Part shown: positions 48,041 through 55,400 of the stretch, one piece after another | How positions within the stretch are numbered: the first letter of the stretch is position 1 | Layout of the letters: the number at the start of each line of letters is the position of its first letter | Source: Thalassotalea psychrophila | GTDB lineage: Bacteria > Pseudomonadota > Gammaproteobacteria > Enterobacterales > Alteromonadaceae | Length of the DNA stretch: 64,000 nt | NCBI RefSeq assembly: GCF_031583595.1 | Contig: NZ_CP134145.1 | Coordinates: forward strand, 2,666,001-2,730,000 | Reading direction: 5' to 3' | Notes under the pieces: generated by a model | The model's database searches: none | What the model was told of the DNA's origin: nothing | Seen by the model: the letters and a program-made list of their open reading frames with translations, nothing else | Translations under genes and position numbers: made by a program

Positions 48041-48362
48041 AAATTACACCAGTTAAATTAATATAATTTATCTAATGCGAGAACTGTGCCAGAAAATAAA
48101 AACCAGTTTAACAACCGCATTTTCATTAGCCTGCAGGTTACAAACAGTTACAGGGCTCTAAAGAATCGCCTAATAAACAGAAAAATATGACGAGTACAAA
48201 TGCAAAAATAATGACGAAAGGATAATTTGGCGAAAACAAATGGCGACAACATTAAACAATATGGCGAATGTTTATAGTGCTAGAATTAAATGCTGAAACC
48301 ATTCGATGAGAAGATCAATATTGTAGATACTTAAAATTAACAGCCCACTACCTACTTTATAA
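48041..48362. other. Intergenic region between the DUF2999 gene and the S8 peptidase gene
   Basis: Apart from the sigma-54 promoter at 48076-48091, no gene or strong hairpin is recognised. Three ATGGCGA/TTGGCGA-like strings (48228-48268) are spaced irregularly and are of unknown meaning. Confidence 0.5.
48076..48091 (-). promoter_or_regulatory. Sigma-54 promoter of the S8 peptidase gene
   Basis: On the minus strand the sequence is TGGCACAGTTCTCGCA: a perfect -24 TGGCAC, exact GG-N10-GC spacing, and TCGCA for TTGCA at -12. The predicted start is near 48065, 25 bases before the ATG at 48040. Confidence 0.65.
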
Positions 48363-48614
48363 CTACTTTGCTAGTTTACTTTTAGCTTCTTCAACTTTAG
48401 AAAAATCTAAACCAAGCTCATCTACTGCTTCTTTGATTAAGTCAGGATTAGTCATAATGGTCATCATTAACTCTTGTAACTTTTCAGCAGGAATACCAAG
48501 ACCTTGAATAATCGCCATTGCCATCATAGGGTTTTCTGTTAACGCTTGGAATAATTCATTAATTTTTTCATCACTAATATTTAATTCTTTTAATGTTTTA
48601 ATAATTGGGTTCAT
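48363..48614 (-). CDS. DUF2999 family protein
   Basis: An 83-aa protein that matches DUF2999 over its length: MNPIIKTLKELNISDEKINELFQALTENPMMAMAIIQGLGIPAEKLQELM...NPDLIKEAVDELGLDFSKVEEAKSKL. It is acidic, predicted all-helical and cytoplasmic. The family occurs in marine gammaproteobacteria and has no known function. It starts 26 bases after the end of the 81-aa gene, so the two are probably cotranscribed. Confidence 0.88.
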   Translation of the reverse strand: MNPIIKTLKELNISDEKINELFQALTENPMMAMAIIQGLGIPAEKLQELMMTIMTNPDLIKEAVDELGLDFSKVEEAKSKLAK

Positions 48615-48640
48615 TTGTTTTTTCCATTGAAGGTTGTTAA

Positions 48641-48886
48641 TTAACTACTAGGTGTTGGTAGTACAATCATTTGTTCGAAATATTCTTTACCATGCTCTGC
48701 TATTATTTGTAGGTTAGCACTACTAGATGAAATAGCTAAAGCATCAAAACGTTCAAAACTAGATAAATATTCAAACAGTGTTTCAGGTTCTATATCCTCC
48801 CCTAATACTGCGATGAGTGTAGCGATGACATTGTAAGAAAAATTGATCTTATCTTTCTCAGTTGTTACCTGTTTTTTACTGCCCAT
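48641..48886 (-). CDS. Small hypothetical protein (81 aa)
   Basis: The family is not recognised. The product (MGSKKQVTTEKDKINFSYNVIATLIAVLGED...EQMIVLPTPSS) is predicted cytoplasmic and helical, with no signal peptide. It is first in a likely two-gene operon with DUF2999 and is divergent from the GAF kinase gene, 269 bases away. No function is proposed. Confidence 0.65.
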   Translation of the reverse strand: MGSKKQVTTEKDKINFSYNVIATLIAVLGEDIEPETLFEYLSSFERFDALAISSSSANLQIIAEHGKEYFEQMIVLPTPSS

Positions 48887-48968
48887 TGCTAAGAGTGCTC
48901 ATTGATATTGATTCTTTATCTATATATGGACTATGGAAAATTTATCAATAGTAGCCATGCATAAATAT

Positions 48969-48984
48969 TGGCAACAATTTTGCA
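48969..48984 (+). promoter_or_regulatory. Sigma-54 promoter candidate of the GAF histidine kinase gene
   Basis: TGGCAACAATTTTGCA matches TGGCAC-N5-TTGCW at all but one position with the correct GG-N10-GC spacing. The predicted start near 48995 gives a leader of about 160 bases before the ATG at 49156, longer than for the other sigma-54 sites in the window. Confidence 0.6.
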
Positions 48985-49045
48985 CGGTACTAATACGTTA
49001 GCTGTAAGTAGCTTCATAGCCTCTACGACGATCTGTCGAATGACT

Positions 49046-49150
49046 TCTAATAGGTATGTTTAATACTAATGGATGAGCTACAACTATATTGGTTACATTA
49101 CCTAAATTGAACTATTCTTAATAGTGAGCAATGTAACGTCTAATAGGTAT
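49046..49150 (+). repeat. Structured leader upstream of the GAF kinase
   Basis: TCTAATAGGTAT occurs as an exact direct repeat at 49046-49057 and 49139-49150. Between them lie a perfect 8-bp inverted repeat (GTTACATT at 49092 and AATGTAAC at 49130) and, inside it, ACTATT-CTT-AATAGT (49111-49125). The nested hairpins end 18 bases before the start codon. They could be a remnant of a mobile repeat or an RNA control element. Confidence 0.5.
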
Positions 49151-49155
49151 TAACT

Positions 49156-50508
49156 ATGTCAGTAGATGTAAATAAAATTAATGATTTTGCATTAGCTATG
49201 CTTGAGCAAGCAGGTTTAGATGATCTACTATGGTCTATCGCTCAAGGCGTTGGTGATATCATGGAGTTTGAAGATTGTGTTATTTACTTACGAGCAGAGC
49301 AAATATTAATTCAAGTTTCAGCATTTGGTATTAAAAACCCTAAAGATAGGCAAATCTATGAAAGAATAGAAATTCCTATGGGACAAGGCATTGTAGGTAC
49401 CGTAGCTGAAACTAAGGTTGCAGAGATAGTACCTGACACCCTGCTCGATCATCGCTATATATTTGACCAATACTCAGGTCTCTCAGAGCTTACGGTGCCC
49501 GTAATCTATGAAGGTGAAACAATTGCGGTTATCGACTCAGAATCTCAATATACAAATAATTATACGAAATCCGATCAAAAGCTACTGCAAATAATTGCCA
49601 ATATTATTGCTCCTCGGATCGCTAGTGCTATTTATCAAAGAAATCTGCAAACCACACAAATCAGATTAAAACGTGCCAATAGCGAATTGCAAGCAAGCAT
49701 TGCCGATTTAAAACTAAATCAACAAACCTTGATCCAATCTGAAAAAATGGCATCGGTTGGCATGTTATCAGCTGGTATTGCCCACGAAATAAACAATCCC
49801 TTGGCATATTCATTAAGTAACTTGGCAATTTTAGAAGACTATATTTCCGATATTAAGTCTGCCCATCAGGCCATTATTGAAAACCCAGATATAGCAGAGC
49901 AACACAAACTGCCATTAAGGGATAAAAGCTATTGCCATGTAGTAAATGATCTTTCAGATCTTACTCAATCAACAATAAAAGGCTTAACCATCGCAAAAGG
50001 TATAGTTAGTGATCTTAACAGATTTGCTCGTTCCAAAGATGAGGAGTTGTGTAATGTTGACATCAATGAAGGGATTAAAACCACCTTAAATATTGTTAAC
50101 AGTCAAATTAAGTCACATTGTCATGTAAATCTTAATTTAACCGACTTACCTTTAGTGCAAGGTAATATAGGCAAGTTGAATCAAGTGTTTATGAATATTA
50201 TTCTAAATGCAAGCCAGGCTTGTAAAAAAGATGGCAATATTGAAATAGAAACTTCCACCGATAATCACGGTGTTTATATTAAAATTAGTGATAACGGTAT
50301 AGGTATTCCTTCAGAAAATTTATCTCATATATTCCTGCCATTTTTCACCACTAAGCCTGCTGGCCAAGGAACTGGTCTTGGACTTTCGATTAGTTACAAA
50401 ATCATTGAGGAAGAGCACCTAGGTAGATTAACAGTTGCCTCCGATGAAACAGGTACAACTTTCACCATTTTCCTACCAAACATCAGTAAACAGTTGGCCT
50501 GTTACTAG
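49156..50508 (+). CDS. Cytoplasmic GAF-domain sensor histidine kinase
   Basis: A 450-aa protein without membrane helices. A GAF domain (about 15-165) is followed by a coiled coil and a HisKA-like region with phosphoacceptor H210 in GMLSAGIAHEINNPLAYSLSNL. The HATPase has MNIILNASQA (N box), ISDNGIGIP (G1) and GQGTGLGLSISYKI (G2). The HEINNPL form is typical of NtrB/AtoS-type kinases that phosphorylate sigma-54 response regulators. The REC-AAA-Fis protein at 53.2-54.7 kb is therefore a plausible partner, by inference. The gene converges with the GT2 gene. Confidence 0.9.
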   Translation: MSVDVNKINDFALAMLEQAGLDDLLWSIAQGVGDIMEFEDCVIYLRAEQILIQVSAFGIKNPKDRQIYERIEIPMGQGIVGTVAETKVAEIVPDTLLDHRYIFDQYSGLSELTVPVIYEGETIAVIDSESQYTNNYTKSDQKLLQIIANIIAPRIASAIYQRNLQTTQIRLKRANSELQASIADLKLNQQTLIQSEKMASVGMLSAGIAHEINNPLAYSLSNLAILEDYISDIKSAHQAIIENPDIAEQHKLPLRDKSYCHVVNDLSDLTQSTIKGLTIAKGIVSDLNRFARSKDEELCNVDINEGIKTTLNIVNSQIKSHCHVNLNLTDLPLVQGNIGKLNQVFMNIILNASQACKKDGNIEIETSTDNHGVYIKISDNGIGIPSENLSHIFLPFFTTKPAGQGTGLGLSISYKIIEEEHLGRLTVASDETGTTFTIFLPNISKQLACY

Positions 50509-50564
50509 TACAAAAAAACAATACAAGTCTAAACTCAAGCTGACATTAATATTGTATAGTTATT

Positions 50565-51638
50565 TTACCTCAGCCTTAACTTACGAATTTGGTCCATGAT
50601 ATATTTCTCAAGAGATCTATAAACTTTATCGGGCAATAGATTTAACAACACTGTGCATAATAATGTATTCAATGTTCTTAACGGCTCTTGATATATAATT
50701 CTCAAATTAGTCTTTAGCGCTTTACTCATATAAAACCTAGCAGTATCACTTTTACCTGATTGAATTGCGCGTCGTGCAAAGTAACGGTACTGATACGCTT
50801 TCGCTAACGAATAATAGCGGTTAAAAAAGCTAGGCTGAGACGCTTTATTTAACGCTAATGCGGCTTTCCAACAGGCAAATTGAGCCTCTAAATTACTCGA
50901 TAAACCGTGTGGGTTTATTCTATAAAATGTTAACGCTTGCCCTATTCCTTCAAACTTCCAACTTGTGTTTAAACTGAGTCGAAGCCAAAATTCAATATCT
51001 TCTGACTGTTTCAATTTTTCATAAAAGTATTCAGTACGAACTTGATGACATTTCTCTCTACCTTTATTACGGAAAGTCTTACTGCATACGTCTTTTTCCA
51101 GGCTATTTACATAATCAATAAGCATTGCTTTGCGAATCACTGGGGCAGAACCATTGCCGATTGGATTACGACATAAAACATCGCGTCGGCTGATATTTTT
51201 CAATTTTGGAAACTGGCCAATACCTAAAGGTTTATCATCATCATTAACAAATAAAGATGGGCAATAGCTGATGCCAACATTTGCTCGGCTATTAAGGTGA
51301 ATTACATGTTTAGCTAGTTTGTCCTCATGCCAAAAGTCATCGGCATCTAATAACGCTATGTACTGCCCTCTCGCATGGCTAATACCAGTGTTTCTGGCCC
51401 CTGCCAACCCACGATTTAATTGTTGTATTAGTCGAATTCTTGGATCGTTAAATTGTCTAAGTCTTACTAATGTATTGTCTTTACATCCATCATCAACACA
51501 AATAACTTCAAAATCCTTAAACGTCTGTTCTAAAACAGAACTCATACATTTATTGATGTATTTTTCGACATTAAACATTGGAATAATGACAGATACTTGT
51601 GGACTTTTTAATATTTTTTGAATAATAGCATTTGACAT
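50565..51638 (-). CDS. Family 2 glycosyltransferase
   Basis: A 357-aa protein with an N-terminal GT-A domain: VSVIIPMFNVEKYINKCMSSVLEQTFKDFEVICVDDGCKDNT (VDDG, nucleotide-sugar site), GLAGARNTGISHARGQYIALLDADDFW (DADD, metal site), and a helical C-terminal part. There are no clear membrane helices. Inferred role: adds one sugar to the repeat unit of the exopolysaccharide. It lies 39 bases downstream of the flippase gene and shares its promoter. Confidence 0.9.
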   Translation of the reverse strand: MSNAIIQKILKSPQVSVIIPMFNVEKYINKCMSSVLEQTFKDFEVICVDDGCKDNTLVRLRQFNDPRIRLIQQLNRGLAGARNTGISHARGQYIALLDADDFWHEDKLAKHVIHLNSRANVGISYCPSLFVNDDDKPLGIGQFPKLKNISRRDVLCRNPIGNGSAPVIRKAMLIDYVNSLEKDVCSKTFRNKGREKCHQVRTEYFYEKLKQSEDIEFWLRLSLNTSWKFEGIGQALTFYRINPHGLSSNLEAQFACWKAALALNKASQPSFFNRYYSLAKAYQYRYFARRAIQSGKSDTARFYMSKALKTNLRIIYQEPLRTLNTLLCTVLLNLLPDKVYRSLEKYIMDQIRKLRLR

Positions 51639-51677
51639 AATAAAACCTCATTTGGATTATTTAATAAAATAAATGGT

Positions 51678-52973
51678 TCACTGTTGAATACGTTTTATCC
51701 CAATTTTGGGTAAGTTATATAGTCTCTTAAATGGGATAAACACGAATAAATTAATCATTGAAAGTATTAACATACTCAGCGCTAATCCAATTGCTGTATT
51801 TGGCTGTATAAATACAAGTGCAAGCACATAGCATAGTAAGATAGCCACACGCGAACAGCTCTCTGTTTTATAACAATACAGGGCGCGAAACATACAACAC
51901 TTAACATCTAAAAAAATGGTGGTACAAGCTGAACAACAAAGAACACTGGTGATAGGAATAGCGAGCAACCATTGTTCTGAAAAAAATAACGGCATGTATA
52001 GAAATGCCGCGGCAGCTTGAAATACAAACAGGCTTGCCAAAAATAACGTTAACCAATATATGCTTCGGCTTCGTTGTTGTAAGTCATCTTGTCTATTGAA
52101 ACTGCATAGTTGCGGGTATAAGGCATTAGTAAAGGCACAATTTATCGACTGAGTGATACCTATGCCAGCACTCTTAGCAAAACTGTATAAACCAAACGAT
52201 TCAGGTGATAGTAATTTAGCAGCAAACAAAATATCGATATGTTGCTGTATTCCTTTCGCCGATTCTGCAAACATCATTTTTGTTGACGCAAAAACTAATG
52301 ATTTAATTACTGAAAAATTAAAACCAATTCCAAACTTTTTAGTTTCAACAAAACTAAAGATAACTATCCAAGCAACTGAGTAAATAAGCTTGCCATAAGC
52401 GATTGCCATAACATCACCAGTTTGATAAACAAGCGCAGCGATGCTTAAATTTTCGATAAGTAAACAAATACCACTACAAATACCCACGTGTGCCATTTGA
52501 TTATTACGTTGTAAGATAAATACTCGAATACTTACTACAGGAAATAAAAGGTAACTTACGGCCATGACCATGAGCATTTTCGCTATCACACTCTGCTCAA
52601 AGAAACTTGCCATCATTTGCGCAAAAATCAACTGCATAATGAATAACGTTATACATATAATCCATTGCAAAGACAGGGCATTTTTTGCAATGACTGGTAG
52701 TTGCTCATCGCTGCAGTTAATTACTTGATTTCCTGAGCCGGAGCGCAGTAGTAAGCGCAAAATATCATGACATACAAGCGCTAGCATCGCGGTACCGTAT
52801 AAGCTCGGTGATAATGTCGCCGCTAAAACGATAATGGTGATTAATCTAGAGCCTTTTCCAAGTATATCTGAGCTCAGTAGCCATAAAGAGTTACTGACCA
52901 ATTTGGTTAAATGTTTTGTATAATCGCGAAGTAAGGTTATAAGTGTTGTAGTATTCGCTTTTACCTTTTGCAT
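51678..52973 (-). CDS. Wzx-type lipopolysaccharide/oligosaccharide flippase
   Basis: A 431-aa integral membrane protein with about twelve hydrophobic segments and the polysaccharide biosynthesis (MVF/MOP) pattern, including the N-terminal LSSDILGKGSRLITIIVLAATLSPSLYGTAMLAL and the central LLSPESFGLYSFAKSAGIGI. Known role: transfer of undecaprenyl-PP-linked repeat units across the inner membrane in Wzy-dependent assembly. It is the first gene of a two-gene operon with a GT2. A consensus sigma-54 promoter lies 40 bases upstream of the ATG. Confidence 0.87.
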   Translation of the reverse strand: MQKVKANTTTLITLLRDYTKHLTKLVSNSLWLLSSDILGKGSRLITIIVLAATLSPSLYGTAMLALVCHDILRLLLRSGSGNQVINCSDEQLPVIAKNALSLQWIICITLFIMQLIFAQMMASFFEQSVIAKMLMVMAVSYLLFPVVSIRVFILQRNNQMAHVGICSGICLLIENLSIAALVYQTGDVMAIAYGKLIYSVAWIVIFSFVETKKFGIGFNFSVIKSLVFASTKMMFAESAKGIQQHIDILFAAKLLSPESFGLYSFAKSAGIGITQSINCAFTNALYPQLCSFNRQDDLQQRSRSIYWLTLFLASLFVFQAAAAFLYMPLFFSEQWLLAIPITSVLCCSACTTIFLDVKCCMFRALYCYKTESCSRVAILLCYVLALVFIQPNTAIGLALSMLILSMINLFVFIPFKRLYNLPKIGIKRIQQ

Positions 52974-53012
52974 AGTATTTTCAACAATTACTAGGGGATA
53001 TGTTGAATAAAG

Positions 53013-53028
53013 TGCAAGAAAGGTTCCA
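53013..53028 (-). promoter_or_regulatory. Sigma-54 promoter of the flippase-GT2 operon
   Basis: On the minus strand the sequence is TGGAACCTTTCTTGCA, matching TGGCAC-N5-TTGCW at all but one position with the correct spacing. The predicted start is near 53002, about 29 bases before the ATG at 52973. Confidence 0.75.
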
Positions 53029-53167
53029 GTTATTATTAAATGAAAAATAAACCGATTAAAAACTATTCAGATCTCTACAACCGCCAATAATTAGGCGTTA
53101 GCGTATATTTTATGGAGGAAGAGGTTTTATCAAAATGAATTGTTATGACACTAACAAGCAAGTACTT

Positions 53168-53202
53168 TTATCAAAACGCAAAGATAATTTGCAAAATGAA
53201 AA
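53168..53202. promoter_or_regulatory. Possible enhancer site upstream of the flippase operon
   Basis: TTTGC-AAAAT-GAAAA (53188-53202) and TTATC-AAAAC-GCAAA (53168-53182) are two inverted-repeat-like units with 20-bp centre spacing. They sit about 170-190 bases upstream of the predicted start. Both resemble the TTTGC-N5-GCAAA unit found before the Wza-type gene. Confidence 0.3.
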
Positions 53203-53211
53203 CAGCCATTT

Positions 53212-54699
53212 TCAACTTACATTGTCATGCCATTGTTGCATTTTTCTGTATAAAGTTGATGGGCTAACACCCAGTGCTTTTGCGGCTTGTACTACATTAT
53301 CATTACATTGACTTATTGCATGTTCTATGGTGCTACGCTCTACGCTTGCTAAGGTATGAATTAGACTATTTTCTTGAAAGCGTTCACCATCAGTCTGTAC
53401 ACATTCACTTCTAGGAACATTGCTGTTCTGAGCTTTTTCAGTTTTTTCATCTAGCACGACTACATCTTCACTTTCGAGTAAGAGTGATAATTGATCATCG
53501 GTAAGGTTTAATATACCGGCGAACATATTTTCATCGATTAATGGCTCCTTCGCGAGAACTACCGCGCTATAGATCAAATTTTGTAATTGCCTTACATTTC
53601 CGGGCCATTGATATTGGCGAAGTAACTTTTTAGCCAATGGAGTAAAGCCTTGGTAATTTCTTTCTTCAATTTGATTATATTTTTGCAAAAAGACTTCAGC
53701 AATTTGCACTACGTCACTGCCGCGTTCATTTAGCGGTGGTAAAGCAATTGGTAATACATTAAGCCGGTAAAATAAATCTTCTCGTAATTTGTTTTCTGCG
53801 ATTGCCTTGTCAGGTTCTCTATTTGTCGCAGAAATAAAACGCACTTCAACTTTTTCAACTTTACCACTGCCTACACGACAAAACGTACCTGTTTGAATAA
53901 ACCGCAATAATTTAGCTTGCAATATAATATCCATTTCAGCTATTTCATCTAAAAACAGGGTACCATTATCTGCTAACGTAGCAGCGCCATCACGATTTGA
54001 ACTAGCGCCCGAAAAAGCACCTTTAACATGGCCAAATATTTCTGACTCCATCAATTCAGCCGGTATCGCCGCACAATTTAACGCTATAAAACTGCCCCCT
54101 TCACGTCTACTCAATTCATGTAGAGCTTGCGCTGCCACCTCTTTACCACTACCACTTGGTCCGGTAATAAATACAGAAGCTTTACATGGCGCACACTGTT
54201 TGATCTTTTGATATATATTCTGCATCTTGGCGCAGCTGCCAACAAAACCAGAAAAATTATCGATAAACGGGTAACTATCACTTGGCTTAAACTCTTTTAA
54301 TAAAGTGCGTTCAACCATGGTTCTACGGAATTCTATCACTTGATTCAGGGTATTAATTAAATGAGTATTGTCCCAAGGTTTATTAAGGTAGCCCCAAACT
54401 TTTCCCTCATTAATGGCCGCTAAAGTATTATCTATATCGGTATACGCAGTTAAAATAATACGAATACTTTCAGGCGCGATTTTAGATACTTTTGAAAGAA
54501 ATGTTATGCCATCCATATTGGGCATATTAATGTCTGATATTATGATATCAATTTGATTTTTCTTGATAATTTCAAGTGCTTCTTGCCCGCCTTGGGCAGT
54601 ATACACTTTTGCATCGAGTTTACGGCTAACCCGCTTTAACGCGTCTAATATCATAGACTCATCATCTACAAACAAAACACTACTCTTTGGCAAGCCCAT
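53212..54699 (-). CDS. Sigma-54-dependent response regulator (REC-AAA-Fis) of the exopolysaccharide locus
   Basis: A 495-aa NtrC-type activator. The receiver (1-125) has FVDDE and phosphoacceptor D56 (IIISDINMP) and belongs to the HupR-like type (LTAYTDIDNTL...GYLNKPWD). The AAA+ domain has TGPSGSGKE (Walker A, about 178-186), GAFSGA in place of GAFTGA (about 229-234) and GTLFLDEIAEM. A Fis-type helix-turn-helix is at the C-terminus (NVVQAAKALGVSPSTLYRKMQQW). The layout resembles the PrsR regulators of PEP-CTERM/EPS systems, though identity is not proven. The ATG at 54699 has AGAGAGGAAT upstream. It is the obvious candidate to drive the sigma-54 promoters around it. Confidence 0.92.
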   Translation of the reverse strand: MGLPKSSVLFVDDESMILDALKRVSRKLDAKVYTAQGGQEALEIIKKNQIDIIISDINMPNMDGITFLSKVSKIAPESIRIILTAYTDIDNTLAAINEGKVWGYLNKPWDNTHLINTLNQVIEFRRTMVERTLLKEFKPSDSYPFIDNFSGFVGSCAKMQNIYQKIKQCAPCKASVFITGPSGSGKEVAAQALHELSRREGGSFIALNCAAIPAELMESEIFGHVKGAFSGASSNRDGAATLADNGTLFLDEIAEMDIILQAKLLRFIQTGTFCRVGSGKVEKVEVRFISATNREPDKAIAENKLREDLFYRLNVLPIALPPLNERGSDVVQIAEVFLQKYNQIEERNYQGFTPLAKKLLRQYQWPGNVRQLQNLIYSAVVLAKEPLIDENMFAGILNLTDDQLSLLLESEDVVVLDEKTEKAQNSNVPRSECVQTDGERFQENSLIHTLASVERSTIEHAISQCNDNVVQAAKALGVSPSTLYRKMQQWHDNVS

Positions 54700-54711
54700 A
54701 TTCCTCTCTTA

Positions 54712-54734
54712 ACGTTTATTACATCAATAAACGT
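54712..54734. promoter_or_regulatory. Perfect inverted repeat before the sigma-54 regulator gene
   Basis: ACGTTTATT-ACATC-AATAAACGT is a perfect 9-bp inverted repeat with a 5-base centre, starting 13 bases upstream of the ATG. It has operator size and could be an autoregulatory site. No second copy is seen in the window. Confidence 0.45.
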
Positions 54735-54851
54735 AATTTTTTATTAGACAACTGCCTAAGTCTTTATATAGATAAGAAATGATGTACGCACAGTGCTCAA
54801 TTAAAATAAGGTTTAAATGACTTTAAATCATATGAGAGATGCTCACTGCTG

Positions 54852-55385
54852 TTAGTTTAAGTAAAGCACATAATAATCTTGCTGGCTAATATCTACTATG
54901 TGCTTATTATTCACTCCAAGTGAGTTTATCTCTATAAGTAAGTTATTTACGATTTGCGGCGTCTCTAATTTTATCAATGTTTGACCGTTATTATCGGTTT
55001 TAGACACTGTAATTAATGATTTTGTATTGAGACGAGAGTCATCCAATTCAGTGATATCAGTATCAATTGATGAAACATAAAGTAATGAATTACCGATATT
55101 GTCTCCGGCATAGGATTGCACATGAATATCAAGCGTTATGGTACGGAAGCTTTGAAAGTTAAAATCGGCATCAACGTATAAATCATTTGATGTTTCAGCA
55201 GTAGAAGTAAGCTTTTCAGGACTGGGACTGTGATCAATAAAAACTTCGGTTTCAGGCTTTGGTGTATCTTCATTTACCTCTGTTGCTGTACTGCTGCTTT
55301 CGCCCCCGCCGCAACCAACCAAACCATAAGCTAAAATAAAGAAAATTAAAATCCACTTTGAAAAATTGATCTGCATATCTAACAT
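54852..55385 (-). CDS. Predicted lipoprotein in the exopolysaccharide locus
   Basis: A 177-aa protein. The signal WILIFFILAYGLVGC ends in the lipobox LVGC, followed by GGGESSSTATE, a flexible acidic linker typical of outer-membrane lipoproteins. The rest is predicted to be a beta-rich domain (FRTITLDIHVQSYAGDNIGNSLLYVSS) with no family recognised. The ATG at 55385 has AGGA upstream and lies 15 bases after the LruC-domain gene, so the two are cotranscribed. LruC-domain proteins are often paired with small partner lipoproteins; a shared function is inferred. Confidence 0.78.
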   Translation of the reverse strand: MLDMQINFSKWILIFFILAYGLVGCGGGESSSTATEVNEDTPKPETEVFIDHSPSPEKLTSTAETSNDLYVDADFNFQSFRTITLDIHVQSYAGDNIGNSLLYVSSIDTDITELDDSRLNTKSLITVSKTDNNGQTLIKLETPQIVNNLLIEINSLGVNNKHIVDISQQDYYVLYLN

Positions 55386-55400
55386 AATATTATTCCTATC

